Of a DNA stretch of 64,000 bases, positions 55,137 to 62,515 are shown piece after piece. The notes under the pieces were generated by a model, which saw only the letters and a list, made by a program, of their open reading frames with translations, did not search any database and was not told where the DNA came from. The DNA is from Streptomyces zaomyceticus. Its GTDB lineage: Bacteria; Actinomycetota; Actinomycetes; Streptomycetales; Streptomycetaceae. Location: positions 32,296 to 96,295 of the forward strand of contig NZ_BNBZ01000028.1 in the NCBI RefSeq assembly GCF_014656215.1. The letters run 5' to 3'. The stretch's first letter is position 1. Every line of letters starts with the position of its first letter. Made by a program: the position numbers and the translations under genes.

Positions 55137-56542
55137 CGGATGCCTCCTGGGTCGTAGGTCCTCTGGACACGGGTCAGCGCGGTCAGCAGATCGGCGGAGG
55201 TCAGCTTCCGGGCGGCCGCCACCGCCGTGACGGGCAGCGGCAGCCGCCCGGTGTCCGACCAGCGCAGCCGCCCGTCGGAGTCGATGAAGCTCCGGGCCAG
55301 GCCGGCGTTGTCCGGGTGCAGACAGAACGGGATGTCGAGCAGCCCCTGCCGGAAGGCGAGCAACAGCGCCTCGCCGATGTCCTCGTGGAGCCCGAGCACG
55401 GTGTGGACGAGCGCGCGGGCCTCCGCGTACACCTCGGTGTCGAGGTCGGACGCGACGGGCGGCCTGCGGACGGCCGACCGCGCGGCCCGCGCCGCCGTCT
55501 CCAGGGCCTCGACGTTGTCGGCGATCGTCGGGATACGGTGCGCCTCGGCGGCCGTCTTCACGATGAGCCGTGCCGCGCCCGACTCCACCGCCAGCCGCGC
55601 GGCGGCCTCCAGGAGCGACAGCGCCCCGGAGCGGGTCGTGGGGTACACGCCCATGTAGGCGTAGACGACGAGATGGCGGTCGATGTCCGGGAGCAGCTCG
55701 TCGGAGAGCGCCCGCAGCGCCGCCATCGCCTCCAGGTCCTGGGCCGGGCTGGTCTGCTGGGCGTAGCTCAGGGAGATGCTGCGCAGCCCGTGCCGGGCGA
55801 AGAAGACGCCCTCCAGGACACTGATCGCCACCAGCATCGACGGCGGGCACAGCTGCCCCAGCATGCAGCCGCCGAAGCTTTCGAGGTGCGGCAGCCGGAC
55901 CGGGTCGCCCGGGGAGGCCGGCTCGTCGTCCGCCGGCCTCGGGTCCGCCCGCCACCGGTCCGCCGCTCTCCCGGCGGCGGTCCCTCCGCCGGCCGTCCTT
56001 CCGTCCGGCGTCGTTCCGCCCGCCGCGGCGAGCATCGCGCAGGCGGTGCGCCAGCTGGCGACCGCCTCGTCGAGCCGGGTACGGCCGTAGGGCAGGCAGT
56101 ACGAGACGGGGCCGCCCTCGGTCGCGTCGAGCCCCACCGACAGCAGGGCCGCCACGATGTGCTCGGGCTTCGGCGAACCGTGCCGGACCTGCACGGGGAA
56201 GCGGGGGCCGTGGACCCCGTCCAGGAGGTCCCGGGACACGGCGGGGGAGTGGGTGCAGAGGGGATAGCCGTTGAGCGGCACCCCCTCCGCGACGGCCCGC
56301 CGGGCGGCGGGAAGGTCGTTGACCCGGGTGTAGCTGTCGAGGGTCAGGGTGCCGACGGTCACGGCCTCGGCGGCCCGGGTGCGTTCGAGCCCCTCACGCA
56401 TGAGCCCGGGGTCGCCGAACCCCATCCTCGGCTGCACGACCAGCTCGCCCCGCGCGTACGCCCGGGCGACGAACGCGCCGAAACTCGCGGAGCCTGCGGC
56501 CGGGGCGCCGGGTGACCCCGCGGACGGGGGCGCCGTCGTCAC
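55133..56542 (-). CDS. glmE: Methylaspartate (glutamate) mutase epsilon subunit
   Basis: GTG 56542 overlaps the stop of the S subunit (GTGA), giving 469 residues. Conserved parts: ELVVQPRMGFGDPGLMREGL, VGTLTLDSYTRVND, GVPLNGYPLCTHSP, VQVRHGSPKPEHIV, TEGGPVSYCLPYGRTRLDEA, SFGGCMLGQLCPPSMLVAIS, SLSYAQQTSPAQDLEAM and IVKTAAEAHRIPT. It forms the TIM-barrel part of the B12 enzyme that turns L-glutamate into (2S,3S)-3-methylaspartate. That residue occurs in friulimicin, amphomycin and malacidin-type lipopeptides. A short Gly/Thr/Arg-rich insert lies near residues 180-210. Coupled to both neighbours. Confidence 0.94.
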   Translation of the reverse strand: MTTAPPSAGSPGAPAAGSASFGAFVARAYARGELVVQPRMGFGDPGLMREGLERTRAAEAVTVGTLTLDSYTRVNDLPAARRAVAEGVPLNGYPLCTHSPAVSRDLLDGVHGPRFPVQVRHGSPKPEHIVAALLSVGLDATEGGPVSYCLPYGRTRLDEAVASWRTACAMLAAAGGTTPDGRTAGGGTAAGRAADRWRADPRPADDEPASPGDPVRLPHLESFGGCMLGQLCPPSMLVAISVLEGVFFARHGLRSISLSYAQQTSPAQDLEAMAALRALSDELLPDIDRHLVVYAYMGVYPTTRSGALSLLEAAARLAVESGAARLIVKTAAEAHRIPTIADNVEALETAARAARSAVRRPPVASDLDTEVYAEARALVHTVLGLHEDIGEALLLAFRQGLLDIPFCLHPDNAGLARSFIDSDGRLRWSDTGRLPLPVTAVAAARKLTSADLLTALTRVQRTYDPGGIR

Positions 56543-56997
56543 GACACGGCTCGGTACGGCGACCGGGCCGCCATCGCCCGGAAGTCGGCGAGCTCCCCGT
56601 CGTCGAAGACCCGGTCGTATCCGGCGGCGGTCAGCCGGCGGACCATGCCCACGTTGCGCAGACCGTCGGTCACCAGCTTCCCGCCGATGACGACGGTCGT
56701 ACCGGCCAGCTCGGGATCCGCCCGCAGCGCGCGGATCAGCCGCAGCCCGTCGTTGAAGCCGTGTCCGTTGACACTGCTCACCACCACGAGTCCGGGACGC
56801 AGGTCGAGGCAGGAGCGCACCACGAGCTCGTCCGGTGGGCAGGGCCCGAGGTTCGCCACGGTGTGGCCGATCTCCTCCAGGACGAGCTGGAGATAGACCA
56901 GATTCCAGGTGTGGGCGTCGGATGACGTTCCGGTCAGCAGCACGGAAGGCGCCGCACCGGCATGTGAGAAATTCATGGGGCCAGGTGTGGAATTCAT
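56539..56997 (-). CDS. glmS: Methylaspartate mutase sigma (B12-binding) subunit
   Basis: The 152-residue flavodoxin-like protein has VLLTGTSSDAHTWNLVYLQL, so the B12 motif D-x-H-x-x-G reads DAHTWN. The cobalt-ligand His is kept and the Gly is replaced by Asn. VVVSSVNGHGFNDGLRLI and VIGGKLV match the S-x-L and GG elements. It binds adenosylcobalamin for the mutase. The start may be ATG 56997 or the inner ATG 56976; neither has a clear ribosome site. It is the first gene of the leftward mutase-transporter-hydroxylase run and is divergent from the fatty acyl-AMP ligase gene. Confidence 0.92.
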   Translation of the reverse strand: MNSTPGPMNFSHAGAAPSVLLTGTSSDAHTWNLVYLQLVLEEIGHTVANLGPCPPDELVVRSCLDLRPGLVVVSSVNGHGFNDGLRLIRALRADPELAGTTVVIGGKLVTDGLRNVGMVRRLTAAGYDRVFDDGELADFRAMAARSPYRAVS

Positions 56998-57458
56998 GGG
57001 ACATCCGGTCTCTGGAGCGCCGGCGTATTCCGGCGTCAGGACCGGTACGCCGATCGCTCGGCGGATTGGAAGGAATACGGGAAACGGCGGCAGGGCCCCG
57101 GGAATTCGCCCGCGAAGCGGCCCGCCGGCCCGGGGCCCTGTCCGGTGGATCAGCCACGGACAGACCCCCGCGCACCGACTCTACTGGCCGTGGGCCTGCC
57201 CCAACGGGCCTCCGGATGGCCGGTACTGGACCCCCGCGAGGGGTCGTGACGGAGCCCGGGCGGTCAATCCGGGCCCTGCCGCGGACCCGGTGGCCGCACC
57301 GTGCAGTTTGCTGTCAGGCGCCTTCCCCGCACCTCGCCGACATCGCTAGAAAGAATCCCGCCGTGCCGGACAGGTGCGGCAGGAATTTCGAATCGGCAAG
57401 CGATTCGGCAAGCGATTCGGCGCACGAATCAGCGAACGCGAAGGGCAGGGCATCGAAT
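56998..57458. other. 461-bp divergent promoter region between mutase and FAAL genes
   Basis: The gap must hold promoters for both the leftward mutase operon and the rightward lipid-initiation operon. CGCCGG-CGTATT-CCGGCG at 57018-57035 is a perfect 6-6-6 inverted repeat. A 12-bp unit GGCAAGCGATTC is repeated directly near 57395-57418, just before the FAAL start. No gene is supported. Confidence 0.55.
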
Positions 57459-59261
57459 ATGGCGGCAATCGTCACCGCCCCCAGTGTCACGGCAGTTCTC
57501 GTCGGGCGGTCGCAGAGCGACCCGGACCGGACCGCCGCGACCTTCGTCACCGACCCGCTCCGCGAGGACGGCGCGAGCCGGCTCAGCTACGCGGAACTCG
57601 ACGCCGAGGCCCGGAGCATCGCCGTGCGGCTGCGAGCCGCCGGCATCGGCCAGGGCGACCGGGTCGTCCTGCTCTACCCCGCCGGACTCGCCTTCCTGAC
57701 CGCCTTCTTCGGCTGCCTCTACGCCGGCGCCGTCGCCGTCCCCTCCTCGCTCCCCGGCCGGTACCGCCACGAGCGGCACCGGGTCGTGCGCATCGCCGAC
57801 GACGCCGGCGCGGCCGCGATCCTCACCGACACCGTCACCCGCGGCGACGTCGAGAGCTGGATCCGGGAGGAGGGACTCGACCGACTTCCCCTGCTGGTCA
57901 CCGACGACGGCGCCGGGCCCGCCCCCGACGGCTGGACCATGCCGGCCACCGACCACGACACCCTCGCCGTCCTCCAGTACACCTCCGGCTCCACAGGCGA
58001 CCCCAAGGGTGTCGTGATCACCCACGGCAACCTGCTGCACAACAGCGAGAACCTCGTCGGCGTCCTCGGACTCGACGAGCACACCCCGCTCGGCGGCTGG
58101 ATCCCGCACTTCCACGACATGGGCCTGATGGGCATCATCCTGCCGCCCGTCCTCAGCGGCGCCGGCACCGTCCTGATGAGCCCCTCCACCTTCCTGAAGC
58201 GGCCCCATCTGTGGCTGCACATGATCGACCGGTTCGGCATCCACACCTCCGCCGCCCCCGACTTCGCGTACGAACTGTGCACCCGCCGCGTCACCGACGA
58301 GCAGATCGCGGGCCTCGACCTCTCGCGCTGGCGGTTCGGCGTCGACGGCTCCGAGCCGGTCCGCGCCTCCGTCCTCGACGCCTTCCGCGAGCGCTTCACC
58401 GCGTACGGCCTGCGACAGGACACCCTCAGTCCCTGCTACGGCATGGCCGAGGCCACCCTCTTCGTCTCCGGCGCCCTCGACGTCCCGCACAGCGCCCGCC
58501 GGGTCGACGTGGAAGCCCTCGAACGCAACGAGTTCCGGCCCGTCGCCGACGGCGAGCCCGGCCGCCCCGTCGCCTCCTGCGGTGTCGTCACCGGTGCCGA
58601 ACTCCGCGTCGTCGACCCCCACACCCACCGCGTCCTGCCGGACGGCGGCGTCGGCGAGATCTGGCTGCGCGGCCCCGTCATCGGCCACGGCTACTGGAAC
58701 CGCGAGGCCACCAACGCCGCCGAGTTCGGCGCGACCACCGCCGACGGCATCACCGGCCACCTGCGCACCGGCGACCTCGGCACCCTCCACGAGGGCGAGC
58801 TCTTCATCACCGGCCGCATCAAGGACGTCCTCATCCTCCGCGGCCGCAACCTCTACCCCCAGGACATCGAGCACGAACTCCGCGCCCAGCAGACCGAACT
58901 GGGCAGCCTCGTCGGCGCCTGCTTCGCCGTCCCCGGACAGGACCCGGGCCACGAGGACGTCCTCGTCGTCACCCACGAGGTCCGCGGCATCAAGGAGGAG
59001 GAGCGGCTGCGCGCGCTCGCCGCCGACATGCGCCTCACCGTCGCCCGCGAGTTCGGCGCCCCCGTCGGCGCCGTCCTCCTGCTGCGGCCCGGCGGCGTGC
59101 GCCGCACCACCAGCGGCAAGATCCAGCGCTCCGCGATGCGCGAACTGTTCCGCGCGGGCGCCCTGGAACCCACCTACGCGGACTACCAGGAGAACCTGCT
59201 GCGCCCGGCCCCCGCCGTCGGCCAGGAGGCCCTCGCCGGCACCGGAAAGGCCTCGGTATGA
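57459..59261 (+). CDS. Fatty acyl-AMP ligase (FAAL) for lipopeptide initiation
   Basis: ATG 57459 gives 600 residues, the usual FAAL length. Motifs: LAVLQYTSGSTGDPKGVVIT (P-loop), GWIPHFHDMGLMGIILPPVL (FAAL-typical), AAPDFAYELCTRRV, YGMAEATLFVSG, LRTGDLGTLHEGELFITGRI and KDVLILRGRNLYPQDIEHEL. The C-terminal TTSGKIQRSAMRELF has the catalytic Lys. FAALs activate a free fatty acid as the adenylate and pass it to an acyl carrier protein, here the one at 62041. It heads an operon with two acyl-CoA dehydrogenase-type genes, the ACP and the first NRPS. Confidence 0.93.
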   Translation: MAAIVTAPSVTAVLVGRSQSDPDRTAATFVTDPLREDGASRLSYAELDAEARSIAVRLRAAGIGQGDRVVLLYPAGLAFLTAFFGCLYAGAVAVPSSLPGRYRHERHRVVRIADDAGAAAILTDTVTRGDVESWIREEGLDRLPLLVTDDGAGPAPDGWTMPATDHDTLAVLQYTSGSTGDPKGVVITHGNLLHNSENLVGVLGLDEHTPLGGWIPHFHDMGLMGIILPPVLSGAGTVLMSPSTFLKRPHLWLHMIDRFGIHTSAAPDFAYELCTRRVTDEQIAGLDLSRWRFGVDGSEPVRASVLDAFRERFTAYGLRQDTLSPCYGMAEATLFVSGALDVPHSARRVDVEALERNEFRPVADGEPGRPVASCGVVTGAELRVVDPHTHRVLPDGGVGEIWLRGPVIGHGYWNREATNAAEFGATTADGITGHLRTGDLGTLHEGELFITGRIKDVLILRGRNLYPQDIEHELRAQQTELGSLVGACFAVPGQDPGHEDVLVVTHEVRGIKEEERLRALAADMRLTVAREFGAPVGAVLLLRPGGVRRTTSGKIQRSAMRELFRAGALEPTYADYQENLLRPAPAVGQEALAGTGKASV

Positions 59262-61141
59262 CCACCGCGGCACTCCCGACCGGAGCGGTCGACGGGCAGG
59301 ACGCCGGTGCCGGAGCGGCCGACGGGCAGCGCGTCACCGACGGCCCCGCGGACGGTCGCGGCCCCGCCACCGGCCCCGCGGCCGGTCAGGACCTCCCCAC
59401 CCGCTCCGTGAACGCGTTCACCCGGCGACTGCGCGAACTCACCGGCCCCGCTCTCCCGTTCGGCGCAGAGGAGCTCGCCGCCCTCGACGCCGCCGACGCC
59501 TTCCCCACCGCGGCCTGCCGCGCCCTCGACGAGGCCGGACTGCCCCGCTCGTACGTACCCGCCGAACACGGCGGCGACCTCGCCGACTTCACCGTCGTCC
59601 TGCGGTTGCTCCGCGCCGTCTCACGCATCGACCTCACCGTCGCCGCCGCCCACGGCAAGACCTACCTCGGCGCCGTCTCCACCTGGATCGCCGGGGACGA
59701 CGAGGCCGCCCGGCGGCTCGGCGGCCGTATCGCCGACGGCGAGGTGGTCTCCTGCGCCCTGACCGAACGCGACCACGGCAGCGACCTGCTCTCCGGCGAG
59801 GTCACCGCCCGCCCCGCCCCCGGCGGCGGCTGGCTCCTCGACGGCGAGAAGTGGCTCATCAACAACGTCACCCGGGCCGGCCTCGTGACCGTCCTCGCCC
59901 GCACCGACGAGGAGGGCGGCCCGCGCGGCTTCAGCCTCTTCCTCGTCGACAAGGCCCGCCTCGAACCCGGCACCTGGACCTCCCTGCCCAAGGTGCCCAC
60001 GTACGGCATCCGGGGCGCCGACATCAGCGGCATCTCCTTCGACGCGGCCCACCTCCCCGAGGACGCCCTCATCGGCGCCGTCGGACAGGGCGTCGAGATC
60101 ATCGTCAAAGCCCTGCACATCACCCGCACCTGCTGCGCCGCGATGTCGCTCGGCGCGGGGGACCACGCCCTGCGCCTCGCGGCCGACTTCGCGGCGACGC
60201 ACCACGACGCCGGGCCCGGTGACGCCCCGGGGAGTGCTCACGACGCCCCGCTCGCCCGACAGCCGCACATCCGGCGCGAACTCGGCGAGGCCACCGCCGG
60301 GCTCCTCCTCGCCGAGGCCACCGGACTGATCGCCGTACGCTCCCTGCACTCCCTCACCGGCGAGATGAGCGTCATCTCCGCCGTCGCCAAGGCGTACGTC
60401 CCCGCCCAGGTCGACGCCCTCGTCGCCCGGCTGCTGCAGCTGCTCGGCCCGCACGGGCTCCTCGGCCCCGGCGACCCGCACGGACAGTTCGCCAAGGCCG
60501 AACGCGACCACCGCATCATCGGCATCTTCGACGGCAGCAGCCTGGTCAACCGCAACGCCCTGATCGAGCAGTTCCCGCGCATCGCCCGCGGCTACCGCAA
60601 GGGCCGCGCCGACGCGGAGGCACTGGCCGAGGCCGCGTCCCCGCACACCGCGCCGCGCCCCTTCCGCCCAGCCGGACTCAGCCTCCTCTCCACGAGCGGC
60701 TGCTCGGTCCTCGCGGGCCTCCCGGCGGCCGTCGAGGCACTGCGGGCACGGGCCGCGGACGAGGTCCCGGCCCGGAGCCTCGCCCCGCTGCTGTCCCTCG
60801 CCGAACGGCTCCTCGACGCCACCGACCGCCTCCACGAGGCCATGGCGACCGTCCGGTTCACCCCCCGGGCCGTCCCGGGGGAGGCCTTCGACCTCGCCGA
60901 ACGGTACGAACTCTGCTTCGCCGCCGCCGGCGCCCTGCACCTCTGGCTGCACGGCACGACCACCACCGCGGCGGACACCACCTGGCTGCGCGGCTGCCTC
61001 GTCAAGGCCCTCACCGACCTCGGCGAACCCGTCACCGCCGCCGAGACCGACGTCCTCGACGAGCTCACCGACCTGCTCCTCGACGGCCCGCCCGGGACCT
61101 TCGTCTCGCTGCTCGACCACCTGGAGGCGAACGCCTCGTGA
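59258..61141 (+). CDS. Acyl-CoA dehydrogenase-type fatty acyl desaturating enzyme
   Basis: The product has 627 residues from the ATG overlapping the FAAL stop. After a ~48-residue Gly/Ala/Asp-rich start comes an acyl-CoA dehydrogenase: SYVPAEHGGDLADFTVVLRL, VSCALTERDHGSDLLSGEVT (substrate/FAD loop), GWLLDGEKWLINNVTRAGLV, LVDKARLEPGTWT, and the C-terminal helical half. A further ~140 residues at the end have helices not typical of the short family and resemble the long VLCAD/FadE-type tail. In friulimicin-type clusters a homologue introduces the double bond of the lipid tail. It would act on acyl-ACP or acyl-CoA. The exact catalytic base is not identified here. Confidence 0.88.
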   Translation: MTTAALPTGAVDGQDAGAGAADGQRVTDGPADGRGPATGPAAGQDLPTRSVNAFTRRLRELTGPALPFGAEELAALDAADAFPTAACRALDEAGLPRSYVPAEHGGDLADFTVVLRLLRAVSRIDLTVAAAHGKTYLGAVSTWIAGDDEAARRLGGRIADGEVVSCALTERDHGSDLLSGEVTARPAPGGGWLLDGEKWLINNVTRAGLVTVLARTDEEGGPRGFSLFLVDKARLEPGTWTSLPKVPTYGIRGADISGISFDAAHLPEDALIGAVGQGVEIIVKALHITRTCCAAMSLGAGDHALRLAADFAATHHDAGPGDAPGSAHDAPLARQPHIRRELGEATAGLLLAEATGLIAVRSLHSLTGEMSVISAVAKAYVPAQVDALVARLLQLLGPHGLLGPGDPHGQFAKAERDHRIIGIFDGSSLVNRNALIEQFPRIARGYRKGRADAEALAEAASPHTAPRPFRPAGLSLLSTSGCSVLAGLPAAVEALRARAADEVPARSLAPLLSLAERLLDATDRLHEAMATVRFTPRAVPGEAFDLAERYELCFAAAGALHLWLHGTTTTAADTTWLRGCLVKALTDLGEPVTAAETDVLDELTDLLLDGPPGTFVSLLDHLEANAS

Positions 61142-61989
61142 TCACCACCACCCTCGCCGACACCGTGGAAGAGACCCTCGGCGACCCCTTCGACGCCACC
61201 AACCCGCACGGCTTCCACGCCCTGGTCGACACGGCCGAGGGCCGCCGCCCCTTCGACGCGGCCCCCTGGCACCTCCCCGACGGCGACCCGGAGTCCGTGC
61301 TGCACGCACTGCGCGCCCTCCACCGCCGCTCGCCCGCCCTCGCCCCGGCGCCCCCGGCCGGCGCCCCGGCCGCCACCGTCGTCGGCGCGAGCGTCGGCGC
61401 CCTCGACTCCGCGCTTCGGATCACCCTGCGCCACCTGCGGAGCCGTCACCTCTACGGTGCCCCGGCGAGCGACCTGCCCGCCCTGCGCACCCTGCTCGCC
61501 GGCGCCTACGCCGACCTCCTCCTCTGCGACACCCTCACCACCCTCGCCGTACGCGGCACCGAGCCGCTGCCCGACCGCCCCGGAGCCCTCGCCCACGCGG
61601 CCGAGGCGCTCGCCCCCCGGGCCCTGCAGGGCGCCATGGACCGTCTGTCGGTCGTGATGGGCTCGCGCTTCTACATCCGCGAGGGCGCCCACTCCTCCTT
61701 CCAGCGGCTCCTGTACGAGACCCAGCGCGCGCTCTTCGGAGCCGACCGGCCCGTTCTGGACCCGGAGCCCGTCCCGCTCGCCGCGCTCCTCGCGGCCCCG
61801 GCCGTCGTCGGGTCCGCCGACCCGGTCCTGCTCGCCGCCGCCCCCGGGCTCGCCCTCACCGGCAGCTCCCGGCGGGTCCCGCAGCCCGGCGGAGCCGTAC
61901 AGGAACGCCTGTACGAGGAGCTCGTCGCCCGCTACGAGGCGGGCACGACGTTCGACCACACGCGCAGGCCCCTCCCCGACCGCCCCTGA
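61138..61989 (+). CDS. Partial acyl-CoA dehydrogenase-like protein, C-terminal domain only
   Basis: GTG 61138 overlaps the previous stop, giving 283 residues. Only the helical C-terminal region of acyl-CoA dehydrogenases is seen: SVGALDSALRITLRHLRSRH, LPALRTLLAGAYADLLLCDT, HAAEALAPRALQGAMDRLSV and VMGSRFYIREGAHSSFQRLL. The FAD-binding N-terminal and middle domains are missing, and a typical ACAD is near 380 residues. It may form a heteromeric complex with the preceding protein, as in two-subunit ACADs of mycobacteria. Being coupled to it by GTGA overlap supports this. It is not a recent pseudogene, since the frame is intact and codon use is normal. Confidence 0.8.
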   Translation: MITTTLADTVEETLGDPFDATNPHGFHALVDTAEGRRPFDAAPWHLPDGDPESVLHALRALHRRSPALAPAPPAGAPAATVVGASVGALDSALRITLRHLRSRHLYGAPASDLPALRTLLAGAYADLLLCDTLTTLAVRGTEPLPDRPGALAHAAEALAPRALQGAMDRLSVVMGSRFYIREGAHSSFQRLLYETQRALFGADRPVLDPEPVPLAALLAAPAVVGSADPVLLAAAPGLALTGSSRRVPQPGGAVQERLYEELVARYEAGTTFDHTRRPLPDRP

Positions 61990-62040
61990 GCCGCGCCCGC
62001 CCCTGTGCGGCCCCCTTCCGACCTTCCCCGAGGAGCACCC

Positions 62041-62358
62041 ATGTCCGGTACAGACATCGCCACCGCCACCACCGACGTCGCCGACGCCGGTCTCGGCATC
62101 GACACCCACACCGTCGACAGCCTCCGCACCTGGCTCGTCGACTGTGTCGCCGCCCACCTGGAGCGGCCCGCCGACACCGTCGACCCCGCCGTCAAGCTCT
62201 CCGACTACGGCCTCGACTCCCTCTACGTGCTCGCCGTCGCCGCCGAGCTGGAGGACTACCTCGACATCTCCCTCGACCCGACCGTCATGTGGGACAACCC
62301 CACGATCGACGCGCTGAGCGAGGCACTGATCGAAGAACTGGCCGTGCAGGACGCCTGA
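62041..62358 (+). CDS. Acyl carrier protein for the lipid starter
   Basis: The 105-residue protein carries the phosphopantetheine site YGLDSLYVLAVAAELED, and the helix-4 region DPTVMWDNPTIDALSEAL is typical of FAAL-partner and NRPS/PKS-type carriers. The first 25 residues are an Ala/Thr/Asp-rich extension. ATG 62041 follows CCGAGGAGCACCC, a good ribosome site. It would accept the fatty acyl group from the FAAL, present it to the dehydrogenases, and pass it to the first condensation domain, whose gene starts 157 bp later. Confidence 0.93.
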   Translation: MSGTDIATATTDVADAGLGIDTHTVDSLRTWLVDCVAAHLERPADTVDPAVKLSDYGLDSLYVLAVAAELEDYLDISLDPTVMWDNPTIDALSEALIEELAVQDA

Positions 62359-62515
62359 CCGGGCCGCGGGGCCCCGCCGGCCGCCGCCGGCCGCGCCCCA
62401 CCGGCCCGTCACTCGATCCCCCCCCACCTGAGCCTCCACCTGATCTCCCGCCCGGCCCCGCCCCCCCCGCCCCCCGCAGGCCGCCACTCCGCAGACCCGA
62501 GAGGACCGCTCGTCC

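Noticed and set aside
62400..62500. C-rich homopolymer stretches as a functional site
   Set aside because: They lie in a short spacer between the ACP and NRPS genes and are probably compositional. They are also error-prone in sequencing.
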